Part shown: in pieces, positions 1 to 9,108 of the stretch
Layout of the letters: every line of letters begins with the position of its first letter
Position numbering within the stretch: the first letter of the stretch is position 1
The notes under the pieces: model-generated
The model's database searches: none
Told to the model about the DNA's origin: nothing
The model's input: only the letters and a program-made list of their open reading frames with translations
Position numbers and translations under genes: made by a program
Source: Phaeobacter gallaeciensis DSM 26640
GTDB taxonomy: Bacteria > Pseudomonadota > Alphaproteobacteria > Rhodobacterales > Rhodobacteraceae
Direction of reading: 5' to 3'
DNA length: 64,000 nucleotides
Assembly (NCBI RefSeq): GCF_000511385.1
Contig: NC_023137.1
Location: forward strand, 2,611,001-2,675,000

Positions 1-540
1 GGGTCCATTATCTGAGTCGGCCAGTCTGATGGCCTCGGAAGGGGCCTTGAAGCCGACTCCCTTGGTTTGGGCGCCCCATTTACGCGTCAGCGCGATCAGA
101 TGCAAGGCCGCAGCCGCAGCGCCACCCCCCTTGTTCTGATCCTTGGTATCTGCGCGGACCTCTGCCTGTTTGCGATTTTCCACGGTCAGGATGCCATTGC
201 CGATGCACAGCCCCTGCAAACCCATCAGTTGGATGGCCCGGCTGCTGTCATTGCAGACGGTCTCATAATGGGTGGTTTCGCCCCGGATCACGCAGCCCAA
301 CGCCACATAGCCATCAAAGTTCGAACTGCGATCGGCGATTGCAATGGCCGTAGGCACTTCCAACGCACCGGGCACCTCGATCAACTCGCAGGTGCCGCCT
401 GCGGCCTCGATTTCTGCCTGCGCCCCGGCGACCAGATTGTCGGCGATGTCCTTGTAGTAGGGGGCTACGACGATGAGCAGCTTGACCGGTTTGTCGAAGG
501 TCGGGCGGTCAAGTGTGTAGTGGGATTCATGTGCAGCCAT
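1..540 (-). CDS. ribH: 6,7-dimethyl-8-ribityllumazine synthase, 3' end cut by window edge
   Basis: Condenses 5-amino-6-ribitylaminouracil with 3,4-dihydroxy-2-butanone 4-phosphate to form lumazine, the penultimate riboflavin step, usually as a cytosolic icosahedral or pentameric assembly. The ATG at 538-540 opens a frame of 180 codons with no stop before base 1. Family landmarks visible are APYYKDIADNLVAGA (about residues 26-40), PGALEVP (57-63), and GETTHYET with the expected catalytic His near residue 91, followed by GNGILTVEN (114-122). The start lies 1 bp after the ribBA stop, so the two genes are almost certainly cotranscribed. At 180 residues it is close to full family length, so only a few codons should be missing. 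Confidence 0.95.
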   Translation of the reverse strand, partial: MAAHESHYTLDRPTFDKPVKLLIVVAPYYKDIADNLVAGAQAEIEAAGGTCELIEVPGALEVPTAIAIADRSSNFDGYVALGCVIRGETTHYETVCNDSSRAIQLMGLQGLCIGNGILTVENRKQAEVRADTKDQNKGGGAAAAALHLIALTRKWGAQTKGVGFKAPSEAIRLADSDNGP

Positions 541-541
541 A

Positions 542-1663
542 TCAAGCGTCCTTCAGCAGAGGTTTGGTGCCAACAATGGTCAGCCCATAGGCATCCAACC
601 CAACATAGGTGGTGGAGGGCGAATCTGTCAGCAGCACGAGCTCCTGCAGCCCCATTTTCGAGAGGATCTGCGCGCCCAGACCGGTCTGTTTGATGGTGCG
701 CGGACCTTCGTCATCCTGCGCATAGAGCGCGCTGCGCGGCTCGCGGAACAGGCAGACCACGCCGCGCCCTTCCGCGGCGATCAACTCCATCGCGCGGGGC
801 AACTGGCGGGCCGACTTGGGACCCAGCCCCAGCAGATCGGTCGCCTCATGCAGCGCGTGGGTGCGGGTCAGCACAGGCTCCGGCGTGGTGATATCGCCCT
901 TGATCATCACCACATGTTCGATGCCATGGGTCTGATCGGTAAAGATCCGCATCTGCCAATCACCACCAATCTCGGCCGTCACAGTTTCGCGCGAGGTTTC
1001 CACCACCAGATTGTCATTGCGCGCACGGTAAGCGATCAGATCACTGATCGTGCCAATCTTCAGCCCATGTGTCTTGCCAAAGGTGACCAGCTCCGGCAGG
1101 CGTGACATGGTGCCATCGTCGTTCATAATTTCACAGATCACCCCAGACGGGTTCAGCCCAGCAAGCCGCGAGATATCAACCGCAGCCTCGGTATGGCCTG
1201 CCCGCACCAGGACCCCGCCCCGCTTGGCCCGCAGCGGAAAGACATGGCCCGGTGTGGCCAGCGATGCCATTGTATTATCTTCATTGATGGCCTCTGCCAC
1301 GGTGAGGGCGCGATCAGCTGCCGAAATCCCGGTCGAGACGCCTTCGCGCGCTTCAATCGACACGGTGAAGGCCGTCTCATGACGTGAAGAGTTGTTCACA
1401 GCCATCATGGGCAGCCCCAGGGTATCAACCCGCTCTGCGGTCATCGGCAAGCAAATCAGACCCCGCCCATGGGTCGCCATAAAGTTGATTGCAGCCGCAT
1501 CGGCAAATTCAGCTGCGATGACCAGATCACCTTCATTTTCACGATCCTCGTGATCCACGAGGATGAACATCCGCCCCTGGCGGGCCTCTTCGATGATCTC
1601 TTCAATAGGGCTGATTGCATCGCGCAGCTGGGCTTCAATCGGCCCCGGTGTTTCAAAGCTCAT
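542..1663 (-). CDS. ribBA: RibBA-type protein: DHBP synthase with degenerate GTP cyclohydrolase II domain
   Basis: The N-terminal domain (about residues 1-205) is 3,4-dihydroxy-2-butanone 4-phosphate synthase, which makes the four-carbon riboflavin precursor from ribulose 5-phosphate. It shows the acidic loop [11 protein letters not shown] and the [11 protein letters not shown] and [14 protein letters not shown] blocks. The C-terminal part (about 210-373) has GTP cyclohydrolase II shape near its end ([24 protein letters not shown]). However, where active enzymes have the three zinc-binding cysteines and the RCDCG-like motif, this protein reads [14 protein letters not shown] with no cysteines. 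The second domain is therefore probably not a cyclohydrolase, as reported for RibBX-like proteins (from memory). The 373-residue length is normal for RibBA fusions. The ATG at 1661-1663 is the only good start matching the family N-terminus. Confidence 0.92.
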   Translation of the reverse strand: MSFETPGPIEAQLRDAISPIEEIIEEARQGRMFILVDHEDRENEGDLVIAAEFADAAAINFMATHGRGLICLPMTAERVDTLGLPMMAVNNSSRHETAFTVSIEAREGVSTGISAADRALTVAEAINEDNTMASLATPGHVFPLRAKRGGVLVRAGHTEAAVDISRLAGLNPSGVICEIMNDDGTMSRLPELVTFGKTHGLKIGTISDLIAYRARNDNLVVETSRETVTAEIGGDWQMRIFTDQTHGIEHVVMIKGDITTPEPVLTRTHALHEATDLLGLGPKSARQLPRAMELIAAEGRGVVCLFREPRSALYAQDDEGPRTIKQTGLGAQILSKMGLQELVLLTDSPSTTYVGLDAYGLTIVGTKPLLKDA

Positions 1664-1971
1664 TCAGGCAACCTTTCGGTGGGCAGTCGTGGACAGCGGT
1701 CTATGCGACCTCCACAGCCCCGAGCAAGGCTGTGGATACCAAAGCGGGATAGACCAGCCGCCCCGCAAATACCAGCCCCGCATGCGGCAGACCATAGCCC
1801 GGACGCGGCGTCGCCGTCAGCAGTAGGCCTGTCAGCTGGGGTTTGGTTCGCCAGTGCGACAGCGTCCCGATCTGCCAGTCGCTCCGCAGTCAAGCGCTGA
1901 CGCGCGCCGCATTGGCGGGAACCGTTCGCTTTGCCCAGATGACCATTTCCATTCGGGAGAGTTGATCAGAC
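1664..1971. other. ribE-ribBA spacer with a possible decayed short ORF
   Basis: This is a 308-base gap inside an otherwise tight riboflavin gene run. On the minus strand a frame from ATG 1952 to stop 1701 would encode a short protein with a hydrophobic C-terminal half (LVFAGRLVYPALVSTALLG), but it carries one in-frame TGA at 1890-1892. A different minus-strand frame opens with TTG at 1893 and ends overlapping the ribBA ATG. Neither has a convincing ribosome binding site. I do not see FMN-riboswitch consensus blocks here. It may be an untranslated leader or the remnant of a small membrane-protein gene. Confidence 0.3.
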
Positions 1972-2565
1972 CTAGCCGACGTCATTCAACCGCGCGACGT
2001 AGCGGGCCAATGTGTCGATCTCCAGATTTACCGCATCACCAACCGCAACATCCCCCCAGGTTGTAACCTCTTTGGTGTGCGGGATGAAATTGATGCCGAA
2101 ATCACAGCCCTGCACATCATTCACCGTCAGCGAGGTCCCGTTGAGCGCAACCGACCCTTTTGGTGCGATGAAGCGTGCCAAATCCTGTGGCGCGCGCAGG
2201 GTGACACGGGTGCTGTCACCCTCCTCACGAATATCTACCACTTCGGCGACGCCATCGACGTGGCCCGATACAATATGGCCCCCAAGCTCATCGCCAACCT
2301 TTAGCGCACGTTCCAGATTGACCCGCTTGCCAACGGCCCAGCCATTGCCGCCGATATTGGTCTTGGACACGGTCTCGGCCGAGATCTGCACGTCATACCA
2401 ATCGTCCCCCAGTGCGATCACTGTCAGGCAGACGCCGTCGGAGGCAATGGAGGCGCCAATATCGATGGTCGCGGTATCATAACCGGTCTTAATCCGCGCC
2501 CGCAGGTCGCCCTGCTGCTCCAGCTCGGTGATGATGCCGATATCGGTGACGATGCCTGTGAACAT
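1972..2565 (-). CDS. ribE: riboflavin synthase alpha subunit
   Basis: Dismutates two 6,7-dimethyl-8-ribityllumazine molecules to riboflavin, the last step of the pathway. The protein is 197 residues with the characteristic MFTGIVTDIG start, the internally repeated barrel layout, GGHIVSGHVDGV in the first half and GSVALNGTSLTVND in the second. The ATG at 2563-2565 is chosen because it gives the family N-terminus and has an AGGAG ribosome binding site about 8 bases upstream; the longer open frame reaching 2721 adds sequence with no family match. ribBA and ribH follow on the same strand after a 308-base spacer. Confidence 0.95.
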   Translation of the reverse strand: MFTGIVTDIGIITELEQQGDLRARIKTGYDTATIDIGASIASDGVCLTVIALGDDWYDVQISAETVSKTNIGGNGWAVGKRVNLERALKVGDELGGHIVSGHVDGVAEVVDIREEGDSTRVTLRAPQDLARFIAPKGSVALNGTSLTVNDVQGCDFGINFIPHTKEVTTWGDVAVGDAVNLEIDTLARYVARLNDVG

Positions 2566-2810
2566 GGGCGGGCTCCTGCAAATGCGGTTGTGGCCGTGTT
2601 GATCGGCCGGCGCCTCTCTGGTAGCCATTGGACCGCCGCGCGGCAAGCCCCGCTGTTGCCGGATGAACCCGCCCCGCCCTGCAATCGCCCGACACTGATG
2701 GCCGCTCTTGCCTTGTGCCACGCCTACGCCCTACCCTAGAGCGTAGATATGGTTAAGCTGAATTAGCGGTTAAGCCATTGTTTGTACAATCGGGATATAT
2801 TTGACCCATT
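2566..2810. promoter_or_regulatory. divergent promoter region between ribE and capsule cassette
   Basis: About 245 bases separate the divergent ribE and kpsS-like starts, so promoters for both should lie here. The stretch nearest the capsule gene is A+T-richer than its surroundings (for example near 2745-2805). I see no FMN-riboswitch consensus, no clear operator palindrome and no extra gene. Confidence 0.4.
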
Positions 2811-4103
2811 ATGCACAAGACCGACGATCCACAGCGCGCTTTCCTGTTTCTGCAAGGGCCCCACGGGCCGTTCTTTGCCAGCCTGGCAGAGATGCTGCAG
2901 GCGGCTGGCTGTGCTGTCTGGCGCGTCGGCTTCAACGCCGGCGACCAGGCATTCTGGCGCGACAAGACCAGCTACCTGCCCTATCGCGGCACACCGGAGG
3001 ACTGGCCTGCACATCTCGAACAGGTGCTGGGGGATCGTCAGATTACCGATTTGGTGCTTTACGGCGACACCCGACCGATCCACGCGACAGCTGTGTCCGC
3101 AGCGCGCGCGCGCGGAATCCGGGTGCATGTGTTTGAGGAAGGCTACCTGCGGCCGTACTGGGTCACTTATGAACGGGAAGGCTCCAACGGGCATTCTCGG
3201 CTGATGGACATGCCGGTCACGCAGATGACTGCGGCCCTTGCCCTGTCCGACATGGAGGCCCCGCTGCCACCATCCCATTGGGGCGATACCCGGCAGCATG
3301 TCTTCTACGGTGCAGTCTATCATGGCTTTGTCATGCTGCTCAATCGTGGCTACCGCCAGTTCCGCCCCCATCGCGCGCTACCGGTCACCCGCGAATTTCA
3401 ACTTTATCTGCGCCGCCTGCTGCTGATGCCATTTCAGGCGCTTGAGCGTCGACGCGCCACAAGACGCATCCGCAACGGCGGCTTCCCTTATCACCTGGCC
3501 CTTCTACAATTGGAACATGACAGCGCCTTTCAGGAGCATTCGCCATTTGCCAGCCTGACGGACTTCCTGACCGAAGTGTTTCAAGGTTTCGCCGAGGGCG
3601 CACCACGTCATCACCACCTCGTCGTCAAGGCGCATCCGCTTGAGGACGGCCGGGTTCCGATCCGGCGCACTGTCCGTCAGCTCGCCAAACGCTATGGGCT
3701 GGAACATCGCGTGCATTACGTCCGCGGCGGCAAACTGGCCGCCCTGCTGAACGAGGCCCGCACGGCCGTTACTGTGAATTCAACCGCAGGTCAGCAGGTG
3801 CTCTGGCGCGGCATCCCGCTGAAGGTGTTCGGCAAGGCTGTCTATGACAAGCCAGAGTTTGTTTCGACCCAGCCGCTGGCGGACTTCTTTGCCGCACCCG
3901 CAAGACCGGACAACCGCGCCTACAAGGACTATCGCCGCTATCTTCTGGAAACCTCGCAACTCCCCGGTGGCTTCTATTCCCGCAAGGGTCGCCGCCAATT
4001 GCTGCGGCAGGTGGTAGATATGATGCTCGCGGCAGAAGACCCCTATCAGGCGCTGATGCAGGGGACAGCGGCACCGCGGCAACAGTTGCGTGTGGTGAGC
4101 TGA
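2811..4103 (+). CDS. kpsS: KpsS-like capsule polysaccharide protein (beta-Kdo transferase family)
   Basis: Family members act with KpsC at the inner membrane to build the poly-beta-Kdo linker on a lipid acceptor that anchors ABC-transporter-dependent capsules. The 430-residue protein has the KpsS N-terminal signature FLFLQGPHGPFF (residues 11-22), the block HVFEEGYLRPYW in the first third, and late blocks HPLEDGR, VNSTAGQQVLW and PLKVFGKAVYDKP. It is cytoplasmic with no signal peptide. It begins a three-gene plus-strand run with an OPX lipoprotein and KpsC. The ATG at 2811 has only a weak ribosome binding site but gives the family start. No kpsM or kpsT transporter genes are in the window. 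Confidence 0.85.
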   Translation: MHKTDDPQRAFLFLQGPHGPFFASLAEMLQAAGCAVWRVGFNAGDQAFWRDKTSYLPYRGTPEDWPAHLEQVLGDRQITDLVLYGDTRPIHATAVSAARARGIRVHVFEEGYLRPYWVTYEREGSNGHSRLMDMPVTQMTAALALSDMEAPLPPSHWGDTRQHVFYGAVYHGFVMLLNRGYRQFRPHRALPVTREFQLYLRRLLLMPFQALERRRATRRIRNGGFPYHLALLQLEHDSAFQEHSPFASLTDFLTEVFQGFAEGAPRHHHLVVKAHPLEDGRVPIRRTVRQLAKRYGLEHRVHYVRGGKLAALLNEARTAVTVNSTAGQQVLWRGIPLKVFGKAVYDKPEFVSTQPLADFFAAPARPDNRAYKDYRRYLLETSQLPGGFYSRKGRRQLLRQVVDMMLAAEDPYQALMQGTAAPRQQLRVVS

Positions 4104-4199
4104 GGCGCCACATCTCTAAGGCTGGATTTTTTCAAGACACTGCGCTAGCTTGGCCCCAAAACTTGAGGCAAAACAATAATAGGTCGAGGAGACCGAGCA

Positions 4200-5336
4200 G
4201 TGAAAACCGTTCCCTTTCAATGGGCGCGACCGGTTGCGATTCTGGCCGCAGTCTCGCTGGCAGCATCCTGTGGCCTTCCCCAGGTCGGCCCGAACAAGCG
4301 TCAGATCTACGCCGGTTCCGTGCAAAAAGAAGGCGATGCCTTCATCGTCTCGGTCAATGACCGTGTCACCCGTGCCACCGCTGTTGTGCCCGCGCTTGGA
4401 TTTTCCGACAGTTTCCGCAGCGCCGGTCGGCTGACCTCCGATGTGATCCGCCCCGGCGATGTTCTTGGCCTTACGGTTTGGGAAAACGTCGACGACGGGT
4501 TGCTGGCAGCTGAAACAACCAATGCCACCGTTCTGGAAGAGGTGCAGGTCGATAGTGCTGGCTTCATCTTCGTGCCCTATGCCGGGCGGCTGCGCGCCTC
4601 GGGGAATACGCCGGATCAGCTGCGCCGCACCATCACCAAGAAACTGGAAGACCAGACCCCGGACCCGCAGGTTCAGGTGCGCCGCCTTGCGGGCGATGGC
4701 GCAACTGTCAGCCTGACCGGGGCGGTAGGTGGACAGGGGGTCTACCCGATTGAACGCCCCACCCGGACGTTGGCGACGATGCTGGCCCGTGCTGGCGGCG
4801 TTGCGATTGAGCCTGAAAACGCTCAGATCACCGTCATTCGCGGCGCCGAGCGTGGCACGATCTGGTTCCAGGATCTCTTCAAACATCCAGAGCTGGACAT
4901 TGCCCTGCGCGGCGGTGACAAAATCCTGGTAGAAGAGGACAGCCGGTCCTTCACCGCACTGGGCGCCACCAGCGCGCAGGCCCGCGTCCCGTTCGAAAGC
5001 CAGAACCTCTCCGCGCTTGAAGCGATCGCGCAGGTCGGCGGTCTGGTCTCTACCGCATCGGACCCTACTGGCGTCTTTGTCCTGCGCAATGAACCTGCGG
5101 AAATCGCCAATCAGGTCTTGGGGCGCAACGATCTGATCGGCGCGCAGCGGTTGGTCTATGTGCTGAACCTGACCAAACCCAACGGACTGTTTGTGGCGCG
5201 CGACTTCGTGATCCGCGATTCCGATACGCTCTACGTTACAGAGGCGCCCTACGCCCAGTGGACCAAGACGATTTCCCTGCTGGCCAGCCCCCTGGCCCCC
5301 ATCGCCAGCGTCGAAAGTTTGGCCAGCGGCGGCTGA
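4200..5336 (+). CDS. outer-membrane polysaccharide export lipoprotein (Wza/KpsD-like OPX family)
   Basis: OPX proteins form or gate the outer-membrane channel for capsule or exopolysaccharide. The 378-residue product starts at a GTG (4200) with an AGGAG site upstream. It has a lipoprotein signal peptide ending in the lipobox SLAASC, with the acylated Cys at residue 24. A poly_export-type region around residues 85-165 includes DVIRPGDVLGLTVWE and SAGFIFVPYAGRLRASG. Two SLBB-like beta-grasp segments follow (GAVGGQGVYPI, and LSALEAIAQVGGL near 275). It sits 96 bases after the KpsS-like gene and 4 bases before kpsC, so it should serve the same capsule. Confidence 0.85.
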   Translation: MKTVPFQWARPVAILAAVSLAASCGLPQVGPNKRQIYAGSVQKEGDAFIVSVNDRVTRATAVVPALGFSDSFRSAGRLTSDVIRPGDVLGLTVWENVDDGLLAAETTNATVLEEVQVDSAGFIFVPYAGRLRASGNTPDQLRRTITKKLEDQTPDPQVQVRRLAGDGATVSLTGAVGGQGVYPIERPTRTLATMLARAGGVAIEPENAQITVIRGAERGTIWFQDLFKHPELDIALRGGDKILVEEDSRSFTALGATSAQARVPFESQNLSALEAIAQVGGLVSTASDPTGVFVLRNEPAEIANQVLGRNDLIGAQRLVYVLNLTKPNGLFVARDFVIRDSDTLYVTEAPYAQWTKTISLLASPLAPIASVESLASGG

Positions 5337-5340
5337 TGAC

Positions 5341-7371
5341 ATGACGGGACAATACCCGACAACCAAGGCCGGGGGCGCGCGCTCCCGGCTTTTTTATTAC
5401 AACGCCGGCTTCCTGCGTCAAAAGCGGCTGCGGCGCATCCTGTCGCTGGCAGGGTATGACCTGCGCCTGGGCAAACCAACCGCCGATGATCTGGTCGCGG
5501 TCTGGGGCAATGCAGATACCGCCCATCGCGGCCAGGCTGTGGCAGAGGCGCAGGGCTGTGAGCTGTTGCGGGTCGAGGACGCTTTCCTTCGCTCGATCCA
5601 TCCCGGCCGCGCGGGGGAGCCGCCATTGGGGCTGTTGCTGGACCGCTCCGGGTTGCATTTTGACCCTGCAACCCCCTCCGATCTGGAGCAGCTGCTGGCC
5701 TCGCACCCACTGGATGACAGCGCGTTGATGCGACGCGCCCGCCGCGCCATCGCGCGACTGCAGGACGCCCATCTAAGCAAATACAACGCCTATTCGCCGC
5801 AGGCACCGGTCCCCGACCCCGGTTACGTGCTCGTAATTGATCAGGCCCGTGGCGATGCCTCTGTCCGCGCCTCGACTCCGTTTGAAGGCACCGATCACGC
5901 TCGGTTTCAGGAGATGCTGTATTACGCCCAGGACGAACATCCCGGCGCCCGCACCATCATCAAATCCCACCCGGAAGACCGCGCAGGCCACCGCCCCGGC
6001 TACTACAGCGCAGCAGACGCGCAGGGCCGGGTTGAGATCCTTGACGCGCCGGTGTCGCCCTGGGCGCTGCTGGAGGGCGCAATTGCCGTCTATACTGTAT
6101 CGTCGCAAATGGGGTTTGAGGCGATCCTTTGCGGCCACAAACCCCGTATCTTTGGCCAGCCTTTCTATGCCGGTTGGGGCCTCAGCGAAGATGAATTCCC
6201 CGTCACCCGACGCCAGCGCCGCCTGACCCGGGCTCAACTGTTTGCAGCCGCGATGATCCTGTATCCCAAATGGTACAGCCCACACCACGACCGCCTTTGC
6301 GAGCTGGAGGAGGTGATCGACGCGCTGGAGGCAGAGACCCGCGCCTGGCAGCAGGACCGCGCTGGCTGGATTGCCTCTGGCATGCGGCTCTGGAAACGTC
6401 ACCCGCTACAGAATTTCTTTGGCCGCTACCGGCGCCTGCGGTTCAGCAACAGCGCCAAAACGGCAAAGTCCAGCGGGCGCAACTGGATGATCTGGGCCGG
6501 GCGCACCAGCACCGGGCAATCTCCGGGCGCTCATCGTGTCGAGGATGGGTTCCTGCGGTCGCGCGGCTTGGGCGCGGATCTGATCCCGCCGCTGTCACTG
6601 GTGGTGGACCGGCAGGGGATCTACTACGACCCCCACCAACCCAGCGATCTGGAGGATCTGATCGCGGCCCGCACCATGCTGACGCCGGAGCAGCAGCAGC
6701 GCGCAGAGGACCTGACCCAGCGACTGGTGCAAGACAGCCTGTCGAAATACAACCTTGGCGGCACGGTGCCGGACCTGCCGGAAGGACACCGGGTGCTGGT
6801 GGTGGGACAGGTGGCCGATGATGCCTCGGTTCGGCTGGGCTGTGAGAAAATCGCCACCAACGCCGATCTTTTGCGCGCCGCCCGTAAGGCAAACCCAGGC
6901 GCGGTGCTGATCTACAAACCCCACCCCGATGTGGAGGCCGGACTGCGTGATGGCAGCATCGCCGCAGAGCAGCTGGCGGATGTGGTGGTTCCAGACAGCG
7001 ATCCGATGGCGCTGTTGGATATGGTGCATGAGGTCTGGACGATGACGTCGCTCATGGGGTTTGAGGCCCTGCTGCGCGGGGTGAAGGTCACGACGGTTGG
7101 CGCGCCCTTCTATGCCGGTTGGGGGTTGACCACGGATCTGGGAGCCGTCCCGGTGGCCCGACGCCGTGCACGCCCCGCGCTGATGGGTCTGGTTCATGCC
7201 GCACTCATCGACTATCCGCGCTATGTGGATCCTGTCAGCGGCTTGCCCTGTCAGGTGGAACTGGTGGTCGAGCGTCTGGCCAAAGGGGACATCCCCGCAC
7301 CCGGCACCGCCAACAGAACCCTTGCCAAGCTTCAGGGCCTGCTGGCCACCTACGCCCACCTGTGGCGCTGA
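5341..7371 (+). CDS. kpsC: KpsC-like capsule protein, duplicated beta-Kdo glycosyltransferase modules
   Basis: KpsC proteins alternate two beta-Kdo linkages when building the capsule lipid linker. The 676-residue protein shows the expected internal duplication: VEDAFLRS near residue 78 and VEDGFLRS near 401, LLLDRSGLHFD and LVVDRQGIYYD after them, LSKYN in both halves, and FYAGWGLSEDE near 276 matched by FYAGWGLTTDL near 590. It is cytoplasmic or peripheral. It is the last gene of the capsule cassette and converges on ribD, leaving only 34 bases between the two stops. Confidence 0.9.
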   Translation: MTGQYPTTKAGGARSRLFYYNAGFLRQKRLRRILSLAGYDLRLGKPTADDLVAVWGNADTAHRGQAVAEAQGCELLRVEDAFLRSIHPGRAGEPPLGLLLDRSGLHFDPATPSDLEQLLASHPLDDSALMRRARRAIARLQDAHLSKYNAYSPQAPVPDPGYVLVIDQARGDASVRASTPFEGTDHARFQEMLYYAQDEHPGARTIIKSHPEDRAGHRPGYYSAADAQGRVEILDAPVSPWALLEGAIAVYTVSSQMGFEAILCGHKPRIFGQPFYAGWGLSEDEFPVTRRQRRLTRAQLFAAAMILYPKWYSPHHDRLCELEEVIDALEAETRAWQQDRAGWIASGMRLWKRHPLQNFFGRYRRLRFSNSAKTAKSSGRNWMIWAGRTSTGQSPGAHRVEDGFLRSRGLGADLIPPLSLVVDRQGIYYDPHQPSDLEDLIAARTMLTPEQQQRAEDLTQRLVQDSLSKYNLGGTVPDLPEGHRVLVVGQVADDASVRLGCEKIATNADLLRAARKANPGAVLIYKPHPDVEAGLRDGSIAAEQLADVVVPDSDPMALLDMVHEVWTMTSLMGFEALLRGVKVTTVGAPFYAGWGLTTDLGAVPVARRRARPALMGLVHAALIDYPRYVDPVSGLPCQVELVVERLAKGDIPAPGTANRTLAKLQGLLATYAHLWR

Positions 7372-7405
7372 TCTGCGCGCGCTGCGACCCCGTGGGGCTG
7401 TGGCC

Positions 7406-8524
7406 CTAACGCAGGGAGCGCGTCCAGCGGTGTTGGATATCAGCCCCAACCGGTCGAACATCAAGCAAATCAAAGCGCGGCGCCTCGGCCAATGCGTCCA
7501 GCCCGAGACTGCCGATCGAAGACAAGCCATCGCCGCCGATACCCAATCCTGCGGTGAACCCGATCAGCTCATCCACCAAATCCTGCGCCAGAAGCGAGGC
7601 CGCAAGCGCACTGCCCCCCTCGCAGAAGACCCGTGTCAGCCCCGCCTGCCCCAGTTGCTGCAACACGTCGCCCGCGTCCAGTTGCAACCCATCCGCCGCG
7701 CAGGGCAGCAAGACCGCCCCCAACCCTTCCCAGGCGCGCAGGCGTTCGGTGTCGGCCCCGGCACCGTGGCAGATCCAGACCGGAATGTCGCGCGCGCTGC
7801 GCGCCAACTGTCCCATCAATGGCAGATCCAGATGGCGTGAGATCACCACTCGCACCGGCTGATGGGTCACGCCAAGGTCCCGTACAGTCAACGAGGGATC
7901 ATCTGCCCGCGCGGTGCCGCCGCCCACCATCACCGCATCGTGGCGCGCCCGCATGGCATGTACGGCCCGCCGCGCCTCCGCCCCCGTGATCCATTTGCTT
8001 TCACCTGCAGCGGTGGCAATGCGCCCGTCGAAACTGCTTGCCAGTTTCAGGGTCACAAAGGGACGCCCCTGTTCAGTCTTCAGGAAGAACCCGGCATGAT
8101 CCCGCGCTGCCGCATCGGAACACACCCCGGTGGTGACCGAGATCCCTGAGTCACGCAACATCGCAAACCCATGGCCTGAGACACGCGGATCGCTATCCTC
8201 AATCGCGGCGACGACACGCGCCACACCCGCGTCGATCAAGGCCTGCGCGCAGGGCGGTGTCTTGCCGGTGTGAGAGCAAGGTTCAAGCGAGACATAAGCC
8301 GTTGCACCGCGCGCCAAGTCTCCGGCCTGCTGCAACGCCTGTGGTTCAGCATGGGGACGCCCACCCGGTTGGGTCCATCCGCGGCCAACAATGCGTCCGT
8401 CGCGTACGATCACGCAGCCCACCGCAGGGTTCGGCCAGCAATTCCCCTGCCCGCGCCGCCCCAACGACAATGCCAGCGACATGAACCTCGCATCCTCGGG
8501 CCGCGCCCGTTCTGCGGGACTCAC
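7406..8524 (-). CDS. ribD: bifunctional riboflavin deaminase/reductase RibD
   Basis: Deaminates the pyrimidine produced by GTP cyclohydrolase II and then reduces its ribosyl side chain. The N-terminal deaminase domain (about residues 1-150) carries the zinc motifs HAEPQAL and [12 protein letters not shown]. The C-terminal reductase domain starts near [16 protein letters not shown] and continues to the end (372 residues, normal length). It begins with GTG inside a GTGA overlap with the nrdR stop, so translation is coupled to nrdR. In many relatives ribE and ribBA follow directly; here three capsule genes on the opposite strand intervene. Confidence 0.95.
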   Translation of the reverse strand: MSPAERARPEDARFMSLALSLGRRGQGNCWPNPAVGCVIVRDGRIVGRGWTQPGGRPHAEPQALQQAGDLARGATAYVSLEPCSHTGKTPPCAQALIDAGVARVVAAIEDSDPRVSGHGFAMLRDSGISVTTGVCSDAAARDHAGFFLKTEQGRPFVTLKLASSFDGRIATAAGESKWITGAEARRAVHAMRARHDAVMVGGGTARADDPSLTVRDLGVTHQPVRVVISRHLDLPLMGQLARSARDIPVWICHGAGADTERLRAWEGLGAVLLPCAADGLQLDAGDVLQQLGQAGLTRVFCEGGSALAASLLAQDLVDELIGFTAGLGIGGDGLSSIGSLGLDALAEAPRFDLLDVRPVGADIQHRWTRSLR

Positions 8525-8988
8525 TCTTCCGGCGCCACCGGAGGGCGCAGCTCGTGAACGAAATCCTCGAAATCATCCGCCGCCTGGAAATTTTTGTAAA
8601 CGCTGGCAAAGCGCACATAGGCAACGGTATCGATCCGGGCCAACGCCTCCATCACGATCTCACCAATCTTGCTGGACTGAATATCAGTCTCGCCCATGCT
8701 CTCCAGCCGCCGCACGATACCCGAAATCATCTGGTCAATGCGTTCCGGCTCAATCGGGCGTTTCTGCATGGAAATACGGATCGAGCGCTCCAGCTTGTCC
8801 CGGTCGAAATCTTCGCGTTTTCCGTTGGTCTTAATCACAACAAGATCACGCAGCTGCACCCGCTCGTAGGTGGTAAAGCGACCGCCGCAAGCCGGACAGA
8901 ACCGACGTCGGCGGATCGAGACATGATCCTCAGCAGGGCGCGAGTCTTTTACTTGGGTGTCGATATTTCCGCAAAACGGGCAGCGCAT
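8521..8988 (-). CDS. nrdR: transcriptional repressor NrdR of ribonucleotide reductase genes
   Basis: NrdR senses ATP/dATP through an ATP-cone domain and represses nrd operons. The 155-residue product has the N-terminal zinc ribbon MRCPFCGN (residues 1-8) with [16 protein letters not shown], then an ATP-cone beginning [16 protein letters not shown]. The ATG has a GGGGGA site 6-7 bases upstream. It leads an nrdR-ribD operon with a 4-base overlap. A perfect DnaA-box 9-mer lies about 50 bases upstream. Confidence 0.95.
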   Translation of the reverse strand: MRCPFCGNIDTQVKDSRPAEDHVSIRRRRFCPACGGRFTTYERVQLRDLVVIKTNGKREDFDRDKLERSIRISMQKRPIEPERIDQMISGIVRRLESMGETDIQSSKIGEIVMEALARIDTVAYVRFASVYKNFQAADDFEDFVHELRPPVAPEE

Positions 8989-9039
8989 CTGCTGTCCCCC
9001 CTGTTCCAGTCCGCCGGTGAACGGGACGCCGCTGCGCCC

Positions 9040-9048
9040 TTATCCACA
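9040..9048 (+). promoter_or_regulatory. DnaA-box-like 9-mer upstream of nrdR
   Basis: The sequence TTATCCACA, the textbook DnaA-box consensus, occurs once here, 52 bases upstream of the nrdR start, and runs into CTATATGG, which faintly resembles half of an NrdR box. About 0.5 such 9-mers are expected by chance in both strands of a 64-kb window, so the match is only suggestive. Confidence 0.3.
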
Positions 9049-9108
9049 ACTATATGGCAGCCTCTAGGGTTTGGGTAGAGGTGAATTGCCACCACAAGAT
9101 GCCGGGGC

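Noticed and set aside
1664..2810. FMN riboswitch for the riboflavin genes
   Set aside because: Neither the ribE nor the ribBA upstream region shows the conserved RFN blocks (for example the GGGGCAGGGTGAAATTCC-like start) on the coding strand.
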